Shown one piece after another: positions 44,403-53,432 of a stretch of DNA of 64,000 nt. Source of the stretch: Methylobacterium sp. BTF04 (GTDB lineage: Bacteria; Pseudomonadota; Alphaproteobacteria; Rhizobiales; Beijerinckiaceae); the NCBI RefSeq assembly GCF_010692745.1, contig NZ_JAAHTB010000013.1, forward strand, positions 47,703 through 111,702, read 5' to 3'. Every line of letters starts with the position of its first letter. Within the stretch, counting starts at the first letter, position 1. Made by a program: the position numbers and the translations under genes. The notes beneath the pieces were generated by a model. The model made no database searches. It worked only from the letters and a program-made list of their open reading frames with translations, and was not told the DNA's origin.

Positions 44403-46091
44403 TCAGGCGGCGCGGACAGTGGCGAGGAATCGTCCGACCTCGGCGCCGAGATGCTCGGATTGGCGCGAGAGTTCGGAGGCCGAAGCCAGCACCTGGGCGG
44501 CGGCGGCACCGGTTTCCTCGGCGGCTCCGGCGACGCCGGCGATGTTCTGCGTGACCTCGCCGGTACCGGCGGCGGCCTGAGACACGTTGCGGACGATCTC
44601 CTGCGTCGCCGCGCCCTGCTCCTCGACCGCGGCCGCGATCGAGGTCGCCACCGTGCTGATCTCGCCGATGCGCCCGCGGATCGCCTCGATCGCCCGCACG
44701 CTCTGCCCGGTCGCGCCCTGGATGCGGGCGATCTGCGTGCCGATCTCGTCGGTGGCGCGCGCGGTCTGGTTCGCCAGTTGCTTCACCTCGGCGGCCACCA
44801 CGGCAAAGCCGCGGCCGGCTTCTCCGGCACGTGCCGCCTCGATGGTGGCGTTGAGCGCCAGCAGGTTGGTCTGCCCGGCGATGTCGGAGATGAGCTTGAC
44901 CACGTCGCCGATGCGGGATGTGGCGCCGCTGAGTTCCTGAACCAGGACGGCGGTGGCGCCGGCCTCGGCCACGGCAGCCTCGGCGAGGCTCGCCGACCCT
45001 TGCACCTGACGGCCGATCTCCTGGACCGAGGAGCCGAGTTCCTCGGCGGCCGCCGCCACGGTCTCGACGTTGGACGCGGCTTCCTCAGCGGCTGCCGCCA
45101 CCGAGACGGACTGGCTCGCCGTCTGTGACGCCGTCGCGGTCATCGCCTGGGCGGTAGCCTGCAACTCGGTGGCGGCGGACCCCACCGATCCGACGATGCC
45201 GCCCACGGCACGCTCGAATCCGTCGGCCATGTCGCGCATGGCCTGGCGCCGCTGGGCTTCCGCCCCGGCCCGGGCCAGCACCGTCTCCTCCTCCAGCGCC
45301 TTCATGCGCAGGAGCCCGTCCTTGAACACCTGTACGGCGTCCGCGATGCGGCCGATCTCGGTGCCGCTTCCCTGATGCGGGATCGCCACCGCGAGGTCGC
45401 CCCGGGCCAGTGCCGTCATCGGGCGCACCACGGAGCCGATGCTGCCCGAGATTCCGCGAATGATGATCGTCGCGAGCAGGATCGAGAGGATCAACCCAGT
45501 CGTGGCCGCGCCGACGACGATGGCCAGCATCCGCTCGAAGGCCTGCTCGCTCGCGCTGCGGGAGGCCGCGGCATGCCGATTGTTCAATTGGACGAGCGCG
45601 TTGGCGGTGTCGATCGCCGAACGCTGAAGCTGGGCGGCCTTGCCCTGCAGCCGTTCGAAGGCGTCCTCGTTCATGCCGCTGCGCGAGAGCCCGAGGATGG
45701 TCTTGATCTCGGCCTGATACGCATCCCAGGTCGCCGTGATCGTGTCGTAGAGGGCCCGCTCCTCCGGCGAGCTGACGAGCGGGCCGTAATCGGCGATGAC
45801 GCGTTCCGTCTTCAGACGGCGCTCCTCGACCTCGCCGTCGACGCGCTTCTTCGAATCCGGATCGATGACGCCGGTATGGCGGTAGACGCTGATGGCGTAG
45901 CGGGCCATCCACCCGGAGATCTCTCCGGCCTTGGCGACGCTCGGCAAATCATTCGACTGAACCTGAATCAGATAGCCGTTGATGGTTCGTGTCGAGAGAA
46001 GGGCCACCGTGCCGATGCCGAGCATGAAGACGATGACGATCGCGAAAGCGCCGACCAAGCGGTTTCGGATCGAGAGTCGGCGCAAAGACAT
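44403..46091 (-). CDS. Methyl-accepting chemotaxis protein
   Basis: 562 aa. TM1 ([20 protein letters not shown]), a four-helix-bundle-type periplasmic domain (to about residue 185), TM2 ([20 protein letters not shown]), HAMP, then the signalling domain with the hairpin tip region [20 protein letters not shown] and [20 protein letters not shown]. Receptors of this kind feed CheA/CheW; the ligand is unknown. The gene is complete and starts at ATG 46091, about 280 bp from the tRNA fragment, and is the last gene of the backbone before the element. Confidence 0.95.
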   Translation of the reverse strand: MSLRRLSIRNRLVGAFAIVIVFMLGIGTVALLSTRTINGYLIQVQSNDLPSVAKAGEISGWMARYAISVYRHTGVIDPDSKKRVDGEVEERRLKTERVIADYGPLVSSPEERALYDTITATWDAYQAEIKTILGLSRSGMNEDAFERLQGKAAQLQRSAIDTANALVQLNNRHAAASRSASEQAFERMLAIVVGAATTGLILSILLATIIIRGISGSIGSVVRPMTALARGDLAVAIPHQGSGTEIGRIADAVQVFKDGLLRMKALEEETVLARAGAEAQRRQAMRDMADGFERAVGGIVGSVGSAATELQATAQAMTATASQTASQSVSVAAAAEEAASNVETVAAAAEELGSSVQEIGRQVQGSASLAEAAVAEAGATAVLVQELSGATSRIGDVVKLISDIAGQTNLLALNATIEAARAGEAGRGFAVVAAEVKQLANQTARATDEIGTQIARIQGATGQSVRAIEAIRGRIGEISTVATSIAAAVEEQGAATQEIVRNVSQAAAGTGEVTQNIAGVAGAAEETGAAAAQVLASASELSRQSEHLGAEVGRFLATVRAA

Positions 46092-46315
46092 CGGATCACC
46101 GAGTAGTTCGAGGGAATTTCTGCAGGGAATGCTTCGCGGGTAAAATCACTGAAACGATTGAAGAATTCCTGAAGCTCAGGCGTATCTTAAATTTGGCGGT
46201 AAAATGCTGAGAACTGTTTCGGTGAGCGGCGATTGATCCACATTTCGTGGCCCGGCCTGCACGATTTCGCAGAGCTTCGTCCGGCGGCCGTATTCCGCGC
46301 CGTGTCTGGACGCAG

Positions 46316-46355
46316 GAACGACGAAGGCCGCCCCAAGGCGGCCCTGACGTCGTTC
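46316..46355 (-). terminator. Hairpin downstream of the tRNA-Gly fragment
   Basis: GAACGACG (46316-46323) pairs with CGTCGTTC (46348-46355), and inside it GGCCGCC, loop CCAA, GGCGGCC forms a second stem. It lies 19 nt beyond the tRNA 3' end on the minus strand, as a tRNA terminator would. It is host sequence that stayed next to the fragment when the element came in. Confidence 0.6.
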
Positions 46356-46373
46356 GTGCTGTCGGAAGATAAT

Positions 46374-46418
46374 TGGAGCGGGCGAAGGGATTCGAACCCT
46401 CGACCCCAACCTTGGCAA
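46374..46418 (-). other. Attachment site: 3' fragment of tRNA-Gly(GCC)
   Basis: On the minus strand the 45 bases read from the anticodon loop TTGCCAA (GCC anticodon) through the anticodon 3' stem, the variable loop, the T-arm GAGGGTTCGAATCCCTT and the acceptor strand CGCCCGC to T-CCA. The 5' half of the tRNA is absent: upstream bases do not form the expected stem. This is what is left at one end when a tyrosine-integrase element integrates into a tRNA 3' end. The window shows no intact copy. Confidence 0.85.
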
Positions 46419-46584
46419 CGCTAGGGCCTTGATCCATGATGCCGTCTTAGCGGCACGGTGCGCCTAGGGAAACCCCTTTCTCCCGTGCGATGCCGTTCGC
46501 TCCCGTGTCGGCCCAATCCAACCCAAACACGGGGTTTCCAACCCGTTTCCGGCCCGGGCCCGGGATCGTCCGGGGAGCCGTTGC

Positions 46585-47349
46585 GTGGACGATATTCCGG
46601 AGAGCCGGCTTGAACAGGTCGCGATGATGGAAGGCATCCTTGTCGCATCGGCTACGGGAGGCTCGGGCGATGGGCACATCTACGAGCACCTGCGCCGCGA
46701 GTTCCTCCACGATGAGGCGATCAAGGCCCTTCTGCCATCGTTCGTCAGAACCTACCGCAGCCTCGATGCCTTCTGGCCGTATATCAAAGGGCAGGCCGGA
46801 ACCTACGCCGAGCGAAGGCAGATCCTCAGCGAGGCGTTCACGCCACTGATCGACCACCTGGAGGGCCGGAACCGGGCGCCGGGGGACGCGGTGGTATCGG
46901 ACGCGCTGGCGACGTTCGATGCCGACGGCGTTCACTCGGTGCGGGCCAAGGCCCTGGCGCGCCGGACCTCCGACCCGGAGGGCGCCATCACCGTCGCCCG
47001 AACGCTCCTTGAGACGGTGTGCAAGCACGTCCTCGACGACCGGGGCGTGGCCTATGCCGAGAAGGACGACCTGCCGAAGCTCTACGGGGCGGTGGCGAAG
47101 GCGTTGCGGCTGGCCCCGGACCAGCACACCGAGGAGCCGATCAAGGCCATCCTCGGCGGCGCGATGAACCTGGTCAACGGGCTCGGGACCCTGCGCAACC
47201 GCTTCTCGGATGCTCATGGCCGGGGCGTGCCGAAGGAGGCGGGCGCGCCGGTGAGGCCCTCCCCCCGCCACGCGAGCCTCGCCGTGAACGCCGCCGGCGC
47301 GGTCGCGACCTTCCTCGTCGAGACGCACCTCGAACGCGGCAAGGCCTGA
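46585..47349 (+). CDS. Abortive-infection family protein (Abi_C-type)
   Basis: 254 aa from GTG 46585 (CGGGGAG upstream). The C-terminal third has the Abi_C layout: ARTLLETVCKHVLDDRGVAY, then LGTLRNRFSDAHGRGVP and PRHASLAVNAAGAVATFLVE. In this family the R-N-x-x-D-x-H stretch (RNRFSDAHG) is the conserved core and is thought to be the active or RNA/DNA-binding site. The N-terminal half, with YEHLRREFLHDEAIKALLP, is a separate helical domain. A role in phage defence is known only for some members. The gene stands between the att fragment and the integrase, a usual place for cargo. Confidence 0.82.
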   Translation: MDDIPESRLEQVAMMEGILVASATGGSGDGHIYEHLRREFLHDEAIKALLPSFVRTYRSLDAFWPYIKGQAGTYAERRQILSEAFTPLIDHLEGRNRAPGDAVVSDALATFDADGVHSVRAKALARRTSDPEGAITVARTLLETVCKHVLDDRGVAYAEKDDLPKLYGAVAKALRLAPDQHTEEPIKAILGGAMNLVNGLGTLRNRFSDAHGRGVPKEAGAPVRPSPRHASLAVNAAGAVATFLVETHLERGKA

Positions 47350-47352
47350 GGC

Positions 47353-48612
47353 TCAGGCCGCCGCCGCCCGCTGCTGATACTCCACGTGGTGATGGCCATA
47401 GACCTCTAAGACCATCTTGACGGTCATGCCGAGGTACTCGCCGACCTCGTGCGGCGGGATCCCAGCCCGGAGCATGAGCGTCGCCCTGGTGTGCCTCAAC
47501 GCGTGCGGCGTCGGCAGGCCGATGTCGTCCTTCGGGTCCGGGTTGCCGATCCGCATGGTGCCGTCGATGTCCCGCCGGTCCAGCCCGGCCCGGGCCGCGG
47601 CGAGCGCAAAACCCTTGCTGACCCGCAGGATCCGCCGGCCGTTGTCGTGGACGACGACATCGATCCCCCGCGCCAGGTCGGCCTCGCGCCACTCCCGGAA
47701 CAGCGGGAGCAGCTTGTCGTGGATCCGGCACGGCGGCTCGCGCTTGCGGGTCTTCGGCTCCGCCGGGCCCGAGCGGTGGAGCGTGACGGCCGGGATGTCT
47801 ACCCACCCGTGGTCGAGAGCCCTGGTCCAGCCCAGCCCGAGGATCGCGGACGACCGGGTGCCCGAGTAGAAGCCGATCTCGATGAAGCGCGGCAGGTGCT
47901 CGCCCTCCTCGTCGCCTCGCCCGACGACGCGCGTCCAGTACGGCTCCCGCGTCGCGACGTCGGACGAGAGCCAATCGAATCCTTGCGCCGCCTTGAGCAG
48001 GCGCTGGTGCTCCACCTCGGTCAGCCAGTCCGGATGCGCCTCGGCCGCCGGCGGCAGGGTCACCACCGGCCGGGACGTCAGGGTGAACTCCCGGTGCCAG
48101 ACGCCGATCGCGGCGGAGAGCGTCTGCAGCTCGCGCCTGGCGGTCGATGCGGTGACGTGCTTGAGCTTGGACGAGCCCGGCGCCGAGTACGTCTCGGCGC
48201 AGCGGCTCTTCACATAGCCGCGGCAGGCCTGCCCGCGGACCTGCGCGAGGGTCATCCCCTTCCAGTGCCGCAGCAGGTGGGCGATGTGCTGCCCGGCCAG
48301 CACGGCGTTGCCGGTCCCCTCCTGGCGAAGGCCGTAGAACGACAGGCAGGCCGCGAGGCTGACGAGCCTCGGGTTGCTGTTCGTCGGGTCCTCGGGATCG
48401 GGCGCGTCGGCCTTGGCCTCGGCCTCTATCCGCGACCGCTCCGCGAGGTAGACCGCGAACTCCGCTTCAGCCTTTCCGCGAGCCTCTCGGCCATGTCGTG
48501 TTCGACGCTTCCACGGCTTCCCGGCGATGGTGTCGTGGATCGCCCAGACGCCTCTGTCGAGGTCGAACTTGAGGCGGGCGTGGTCCCGGGGGCGTGCCAT
48601 GATTGGGTCCAT
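47353..48612 (-). CDS. Tyrosine-type site-specific integrase
   Basis: 419 aa (or 415 from the second ATG, MARPRDHARL). N-terminal SAM-like core-binding region to about 190. In the catalytic domain Arg I lies in YSGTRSSAILGLGW, the HxxR box in PHALRHTRATLMLRAG, and the nucleophile Tyr in MVLEVYGHHHVEYQ. It is of the group that uses tRNA 3' ends. The gene converges on the Abi gene, about 0.9 kb from the att fragment, and is full length, so the element may still be able to excise. Confidence 0.93.
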   Translation of the reverse strand: MDPIMARPRDHARLKFDLDRGVWAIHDTIAGKPWKRRTRHGREARGKAEAEFAVYLAERSRIEAEAKADAPDPEDPTNSNPRLVSLAACLSFYGLRQEGTGNAVLAGQHIAHLLRHWKGMTLAQVRGQACRGYVKSRCAETYSAPGSSKLKHVTASTARRELQTLSAAIGVWHREFTLTSRPVVTLPPAAEAHPDWLTEVEHQRLLKAAQGFDWLSSDVATREPYWTRVVGRGDEEGEHLPRFIEIGFYSGTRSSAILGLGWTRALDHGWVDIPAVTLHRSGPAEPKTRKREPPCRIHDKLLPLFREWREADLARGIDVVVHDNGRRILRVSKGFALAAARAGLDRRDIDGTMRIGNPDPKDDIGLPTPHALRHTRATLMLRAGIPPHEVGEYLGMTVKMVLEVYGHHHVEYQQRAAAA

Positions 48613-48863
48613 TCGAGCAGGGATCTTCGGGTCGTGAGCAGTGCGTGTCCGGGGCGCATCGTTTTGAGCCGATGCGGTTCCGGGGCATGCGTCGCGGCCC
48701 TCAGCTGCGCGGTGGAGAAAACGGGGAACCCGGCGTCATCCAGAACCTCCGGCGCCCATCCGGCGACGTCGAGGGGTAGGAGCGTGTCGGGCTCGGCGCG
48801 CCGCGCCTTGGCGCTCGCACCTTCGGACAGGTCGATCGGTCCGAGAAAGAATTGGAATGTCAT
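48426..48863 (-). CDS. Possible small gene overlapping the integrase start
   Basis: From ATG 48863 the frame encodes MTFQFFLGPIDLSEGASAKA and continues through TLLPLDVAGWAPEVLDDAGF and PVFSTAQLRAATHAPEPHRL. This first part looks protein-like and could be an excisionase-sized factor. The last 60 residues run inside the integrase gene and are Ser/Arg-rich, which suggests they are shadow sequence. The 5' side has two overlapping GANTC sites (48869-48879). I do not recognise a family. Confidence 0.35.
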   Translation of the reverse strand: MTFQFFLGPIDLSEGASAKARRAEPDTLLPLDVAGWAPEVLDDAGFPVFSTAQLRAATHAPEPHRLKTMRPGHALLTTRRSLLEWTQSWHAPGTTPASSSTSTEASGRSTTPSPGSRGSVEHDMAERLAERLKRSSRSTSRSGRG

Positions 48864-49133
48864 GACGGGATTCTGAATCACCCGGTGTGCAGTCGCAACG
48901 GCTAAGGAAGCGCTCGGTTAACAAGCGGCCTGGTTATCCACCTGGGCTCACCTTCTCAGGCCAGGGAAACATCAACTAGACCCTTAGCATCCGCTTGCCC
49001 GCCGCCCTCGGCCCTGGCACGGTCAACCCAGTAGGAGAGCCGACCCGTGAAAATATTGCGCGCCCCGACCCCGACGATCTGAACCCGGAGCGCTGACGGT
49101 CCTGCCTCGCCTCCAAGTATTCGGAGGCTATTG

Positions 49134-49694
49134 ATGAAGACCTATCTCACGTCCGACACGCATTTCGGTCACGCTGGTATGATGTCGGCGCGCATGAACC
49201 GCCCTCGCTCGTTCACCTCCGTGGAGGCTATGAACGAAACGGTGATCCAGAACTGGAACAACCGCGTTCGCAAGGATGATGAAATCTGGCACCTCGGTGA
49301 CTTCGCCTACGGGGCGTCGGTAGCCATGTGCCGGGAGGTCTTCGCAAGACTGAACGGCAGGAAGCATCTCATCCTCGGCAACCACGACGCCGGCCGGACG
49401 ACCTCGCTGCCGTGGTACTCCCAGCAGCAGATGGCGGAGCCCGTGATCGAGGGCGTGCGCGTCGTCCTCTGCCACTACGCGCTCCGCACGTGGAGCGGTA
49501 TCCACCGGGGCGCGATCCACTGCTACGGGCACTCCCACGGCAGCCTGCCGGGGACGTCGCGGTCCTGCGATGTCGGCTGCGACGACTGGGATTTCCGCCC
49601 CGTCACGGTCTCTGAAATTCTTGAGCGCCTCGCTGAGAACGCCGCCATGGAGACGGGGCCCGCCGCCGTCGCCGCGCTGGCCGAGGCGGCGTAG
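49134..49694 (+). CDS. Phage-type metallophosphoesterase
   Basis: 186 aa from ATG 49134 with CGGAGG upstream. The metal motifs are complete: TYLTSDTHFGHAG (D-x-H), IWHLGDFAYGA (GD), LILGNHDAGR (GNHD), LCHYALRTW and HCYGHSHGSLPG (GHSH). Such small phosphoesterases are frequent on phages and mobile elements, and the substrate is unknown. It is unrelated in detail to the chromosomal phosphoesterase near 29.8 kb. Confidence 0.9.
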   Translation: MKTYLTSDTHFGHAGMMSARMNRPRSFTSVEAMNETVIQNWNNRVRKDDEIWHLGDFAYGASVAMCREVFARLNGRKHLILGNHDAGRTTSLPWYSQQQMAEPVIEGVRVVLCHYALRTWSGIHRGAIHCYGHSHGSLPGTSRSCDVGCDDWDFRPVTVSEILERLAENAAMETGPAAVAALAEAA

Positions 49695-49729
49695 ACGGCT
49701 CGGTAAGGGGGGGCCTGCTACGCAGGGGG

Positions 49730-50227
49730 ATGCCCTGGCGTCGACGCACCCTCAAACCCCTCTCGCACCGGTACCATGTGCACTCCGAGACGACGCGGCC
49801 GAGCCTCGTCGTCGAGTCGTGCAGGGTTCCGAGGTTGATTGGGATCTGCCATCAGCCAGTGTGGGACATCCTGGCGTTGAACGACAAGGCGAGGGCGCAT
49901 CTCCGCGAAATGGAGCATCTCGCCGATGGCTGGCTCGTCCGGTGGCCCGGCGAGACGGAGGCATTCGCGATCGTCGTGTACTACGACCCATGGCCGGACG
50001 ATCTCAAGGTCCGTCTACACGACGTGAGCCGGATCGACGGGATGGATACCGGTTCCGGCGAGATGGACCGGTCATACTCGGTACTCGCCGCCACAAGGCA
50101 CAGTGCCTCGGCGACCTGGGGCGGCTCCGCGAATGTGGGATTCCAGCTATTGGCCGACGACGTCTGGCGTGAGCGCGAGCGGATCCCGGCGCCCGACATC
50201 GACGCCCTGATGAGCCTCACCCGCTGA
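49730..50227 (+). CDS. MPWR-family protein A (unknown function)
   Basis: 165 aa. I know no family for it. It begins MPWRRRTLKP and contains a central GICHQPVWDILALNDKARAH and a strand EAFAIVVYYDPW, ending ADDVWRERERIPAPDIDALM. The same plan is found in two other genes of this element: the next gene and, on the minus strand, 52002-52523. It overlaps the next gene (TGATG), so the two are co-translated, downstream of the phosphoesterase. Confidence 0.7.
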   Translation: MPWRRRTLKPLSHRYHVHSETTRPSLVVESCRVPRLIGICHQPVWDILALNDKARAHLREMEHLADGWLVRWPGETEAFAIVVYYDPWPDDLKVRLHDVSRIDGMDTGSGEMDRSYSVLAATRHSASATWGGSANVGFQLLADDVWRERERIPAPDIDALMSLTR

Positions 50228-50778
50228 TGCCCTGGCGTACGATCCGTCCCTATCCGTCCCACTTCACCGACTGCCGACGCGCGCCCCGTGAGGCGGCTTG
50301 GCCGACGCGGCGGATCTGGTTCACGTCCCTCCAAGCCGCCGACATCGTGGAGGGCGAGCAGATGCGGTTCGGGATCTGGCACCGGCTGCGGACCACGCGC
50401 CTCTGGCAGACCGCGCCCTTAAGCACCGAGCTCCGGGATTGGGCTGCCGATCCGAGGAGCCGGTTCGAGGCCTGGGAGATGGCCGAGAATCGCCAGGATC
50501 CGGCGTTCGCCTTGGTCTACCGGTTCTGGGCCGACCTGGCCCACTACCAGCACATGCCCGTCACCACGGACGGGGTGGCGATGGAATACGACACGCACAC
50601 GATCGGGATCATGGCAAACCGTGTGTTCACCGTCCGACGCGAGTTCCACGCGTTCTCAGCGGCCGTGGACTACCTGGAAGGGCGGGACCCCGAGACGCAG
50701 AGATCCCTCTCGGTTCTGCCGGTCAAGGATCCCGTCGACGACGATGTCGCCGCCGACGATCTCGCTGGCCTCGGCTGA
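50227..50778 (+). CDS. MPWR-family protein B (unknown function)
   Basis: 183 aa starting MPWRTIRPYPSHF. Similar in plan to its neighbour: TTRLWQTAPLSTELRDWAAD, then a strand PAFALVYRFWADLAHYQHMP. A C-terminal part (NRVFTVRREFHAFSAAVDYL) is not in the other copies, and the acidic tail PVDDDVAADDLAGLG is distinctive. Relationship to copies A and C is weaker than between those two, and needs a profile search. It converges on the minus-strand operon. Confidence 0.65.
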   Translation: MPWRTIRPYPSHFTDCRRAPREAAWPTRRIWFTSLQAADIVEGEQMRFGIWHRLRTTRLWQTAPLSTELRDWAADPRSRFEAWEMAENRQDPAFALVYRFWADLAHYQHMPVTTDGVAMEYDTHTIGIMANRVFTVRREFHAFSAAVDYLEGRDPETQRSLSVLPVKDPVDDDVAADDLAGLG

Positions 50779-50823
50779 ACGCGAAGGCCCCGGGGTGCCG
50801 GGGCCTCGATGGATTGGGGTGGC

Positions 50824-52005
50824 TTAGTCAGCCTCGGGCTCGTCGACCCGGGCCCATGTCTTGGCGGCCTCGTCCCAGTGGAAGGGGCGACCGTCCCCTC
50901 CCGTCGTCCTCCATCGATATCCGTGCGCGCCAGGCTCACCCGAGATCTCCAGGCGCCCTATTCCGCCGTCCCACAGGACGATCTCAGCGAGGCGACGGGA
51001 CTTGGACCGGGGCACCCGCCCTACGTAAAGGATCTCCCGGACGTACGTGGGCACCCCCTTCGGCAAGATCGCCTGGATCGCGTCCTTGACGTAGGCGACC
51101 TCGGCGGCCGGGAGGGCGAATTTCACCTTCCTAGGCTTGGGCGGCGGCGGCGGGGGCGGCTCCTTCCCGAGGCTGCGCCAGCCGGCTTCCGTGACCCGGG
51201 CGAATGTCGAGCGCTTCGGGTTTCCTGGGATGACGAGGCCGTCCTCGATGGCGTGGACCGCCTCCCAACCGTCGAGCGACATCGTTAGGCTAGACGACGA
51301 GCTCGGCATGATGTTCGGGCATGACCGCGTCCCGGGCTCGGCGACGCCGGCGGCCGAGAGAAGCCGGCGCGCGTTGATCACGGAGAGGCTGCCGTAGCCG
51401 AGGTGGATCCCGGCGGACCTGGCGACCGCCGTCGGCGTCGTGTGCTCCATCGAGGATGCGAGCCTCTCCCAGTTCGCATCGTTGGCCAGGTCAACGGCGT
51501 GATGCCACTGCCCACACATTCCCCGATTGAAGTCCGGGTCCCATCTTGCCTTGAGCCCCGTGACCTCCTCGATCCGACGCACGAACGGAAGGGCTGCGCA
51601 CGCCGGGGTGGAGAGATGGAGCTGCCAGATCCGCGGGGCCGTCGGCGGCTGGAACATGCCGCCCACGCGGCGGATCTCGACCGGGAAGCCGATCGAGCGG
51701 GGCGTGAACGGGGCATCTGGATCCCTCAGGGCGCCGAGGGTCGCGATGTATTCGTTCGCGATCCCCGAGGCGACGAGGCGCTGCATGGCGTCCAGCGGCG
51801 CCGGGGCCGGCTCCGCGACGACGGGCGCCTCCATGACAGGGAACTCGTCGGGATGGGCGTCGAACAGGCGCATCGTCCGCCCCAGGCGGCGCGGCACGGG
51901 GATCCTCCGGGGGCCGGGGGGGAAGTTGGGATCGAGCAGAGAGGCGACCGCGCGGCCGGGATCGGGGATCACGTCCCAGATCGTCATGTTGCGGGGTGCG
52001 TTCAC
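50824..52005 (-). CDS. Hypothetical protein of the minus-strand operon, 393 aa
   Basis: Unrecognised. The N-terminus is Pro/Arg-rich (FPPGPRRIPVPRRLGRTMRL). The middle has CGQWHHAVDLANDANWERLA and SAGIHLGYGSLSVINARRLL, helical and perhaps DNA-binding. A Ser run (MPSSSSSLTM) and a Pro run (PPPPPPPKPRKVKF) then join to a basic C-terminal domain ending in DEPEAD. Its start overlaps the preceding gene (52005/52002), and it is the last gene of the operon. Confidence 0.7.
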   Translation of the reverse strand: MNAPRNMTIWDVIPDPGRAVASLLDPNFPPGPRRIPVPRRLGRTMRLFDAHPDEFPVMEAPVVAEPAPAPLDAMQRLVASGIANEYIATLGALRDPDAPFTPRSIGFPVEIRRVGGMFQPPTAPRIWQLHLSTPACAALPFVRRIEEVTGLKARWDPDFNRGMCGQWHHAVDLANDANWERLASSMEHTTPTAVARSAGIHLGYGSLSVINARRLLSAAGVAEPGTRSCPNIMPSSSSSLTMSLDGWEAVHAIEDGLVIPGNPKRSTFARVTEAGWRSLGKEPPPPPPPKPRKVKFALPAAEVAYVKDAIQAILPKGVPTYVREILYVGRVPRSKSRRLAEIVLWDGGIGRLEISGEPGAHGYRWRTTGGDGRPFHWDEAAKTWARVDEPEAD

Positions 52006-52523
52006 GTCGGGTCTCCCTTCAGGCGGGCGGCGTCGGCGTCCGGGGTGAGGAGTAGGAGAGCCTCCAGATGTTCGGCCGGGGCGGTGGACGGACGCACACG
52101 CTGGCGCGGTCGTTGACGCGTGCCCACCATCTCATCCGCGAGCAGCGACCAAGCTCGGCGCACCTCCACTCCACGCACCATCAACAAAAGCTCGGGCATG
52201 ATGACGATGGAACGATCGGTCTGGGCGATAGCACCTTGTTCTCGTCCCCGCGACAGGATGCGGCCGCCGAGTAGGTGCGGGTTCAGCCGCACAACGATCG
52301 CGAACGGATCGACCGTCCCTAGGCGCCGCACATGCCACGCCTCGCGCACGACGGGAGGCAGGTCGCGCCTCCCTCCATCCGTCAGCAGCGCGTCGCGCCA
52401 GATGGGGGACGCGCTGATGTCGAGGACGGGCTCGACCTCAACGACGAGGCCCGGATCGTACGTCCGGTTGTTCTCTCCGAACGGCAGGAAATTCGGCGTG
52501 ATCGCCTTCCGTCTCCAGGGCAT
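52002..52523 (-). CDS. MPWR-family protein C (unknown function)
   Basis: 173 aa starting MPWRRKAITPNF. It matches copy A in three blocks: PGLVVEVEPV against PSLVVESCRV, SPIWRDALLTDGGRRDL against QPVWDILALNDKARAHL, and DPFAIVVRLNP against EAFAIVVYYDP. There is also a shared end, LLADE then EHLEALLLLTPD. It lies on the opposite strand to A and B and inside the operon, so the family has spread by duplication and inversion. Confidence 0.7.
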   Translation of the reverse strand: MPWRRKAITPNFLPFGENNRTYDPGLVVEVEPVLDISASPIWRDALLTDGGRRDLPPVVREAWHVRRLGTVDPFAIVVRLNPHLLGGRILSRGREQGAIAQTDRSIVIMPELLLMVRGVEVRRAWSLLADEMVGTRQRPRQRVRPSTAPAEHLEALLLLTPDADAARLKGDPT

Positions 52524-52526
52524 CTG

Positions 52527-52811
52527 TCACTTCCCCTTCAGGCGGGCTGCGAGCGCGAGGCATGCCTCGCCGTGCTCGGCGAGGAGCCGCGCGAGGACAG
52601 GGGCGACCCACGGCGGGACGGGCCTGCCCTTGTTGTTGTCGGGCTCATCCCGGTCAGGCCCGCGGGCCCACCGGAACGGCGCGCGCGGATCGATCGAATC
52701 GCGGGCCCCGTCGGGGTGGTGAGGTCCCAACATCCGGGCCATCGGCCGCTTCCACGTCTCGCCGAGCAGGAGCCGACCGGCCGCGGCGAGGTCCTCGGGG
52801 GAGACGGTCAC
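52527..52811 (-). CDS. Small protein, helix-turn-helix-like
   Basis: 94 aa from a GTG that overlaps the stop of the preceding gene. The start SPEDLAAAGRLLLGETWKRP and the end PWVAPVLARLLAEHGEACLA resemble short phage-type regulators built on a D-L-x-x-A-G-x-x-L-x-G motif, but the usual recognition helix between them is replaced by a charged loop (ARDSIDPRAPFRWARGPD). A DNA-binding role is possible but not proved. Confidence 0.55.
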   Translation of the reverse strand: MTVSPEDLAAAGRLLLGETWKRPMARMLGPHHPDGARDSIDPRAPFRWARGPDRDEPDNNKGRPVPPWVAPVLARLLAEHGEACLALAARLKGK

Positions 52812-53371
52812 CGCTTCACCAGGATGGCGGCGAGCTGATCTCGGACATCGTTGCCGCCCGCCGTGAAGCCCATGGCGTGGGCCGCGTCGTGCGTCCGGAG
52901 TATCAGCAGGACGGTCTCGCGGCCGAGACCGCGCGGCAGGAACATCAGCGGGTCGTCCGCGCCGTCGTCATAGACCGCGAGGCCCTGCCCGTAGTAGCCG
53001 GGCCCGATACACCGGCCGCCACCGACGTCGCCGATCGCCGCGATCTCGATCTCGTCGGCGAGGATGCCATGGCGCTGCCTCATGTTCTCATGGGCGCCGG
53101 ACAGCGCCGAGTACGTGTCGGCGTCGGGGTTGGCCGGCTTCTTCTCGTAGAGCGACATCCAGTTCCGGGTGGCCGTGTAGGCCGCGGCCGCCGCCGTCTC
53201 GACCCGCGTCGGTTCGGTCTTGTCCCAGTCCTCGGCCGTGTGCGGCTGGGGCTCACAGCTGGCGATCATCTCCGCATCGATCGCCATCGTGTCGACGATG
53301 TCGGTGTTGGCGTCCGGATCCAGCAGGGCGATGTCCGAGGCGGAGACGGGGGTCGGGGTGTGCGCGTTCAT
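52808..53371 (-). CDS. Hypothetical protein, 187 aa
   Basis: No family recognised. It is soluble and acidic (DIALLDPDANTDIVDTMA), with a helical middle (ETAAAAAYTATRNWMSLYEK) and a compact C-terminal part (CIGPGYYGQGLAVYDDGADD, LLILRTHDAAHAMGFTAGG). Start ATG 53371; the stop overlaps the next gene. Same operon. Confidence 0.65.
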   Translation of the reverse strand: MNAHTPTPVSASDIALLDPDANTDIVDTMAIDAEMIASCEPQPHTAEDWDKTEPTRVETAAAAAYTATRNWMSLYEKKPANPDADTYSALSGAHENMRQRHGILADEIEIAAIGDVGGGRCIGPGYYGQGLAVYDDGADDPLMFLPRGLGRETVLLILRTHDAAHAMGFTAGGNDVRDQLAAILVKR

Positions 53372-53432
53372 GACGGTGCTCCAGGGCGTGGGAGGGCGCG
53401 GGTCGGGGGATTCGGTCGAGGCCGGGCGGGCG

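Noticed and set aside
46378..46460. Complete tRNA-Gly gene
   Set aside because: Only the 3' part from the anticodon loop onward is present; the 5' bases do not form the D-arm, the anticodon 5' stem or the acceptor 5' strand.
29359..49694. The two metallophosphoesterases as duplicates
   Set aside because: They share only the superfamily metal motifs; lengths, spacing and other sequence differ, so they are independent acquisitions.
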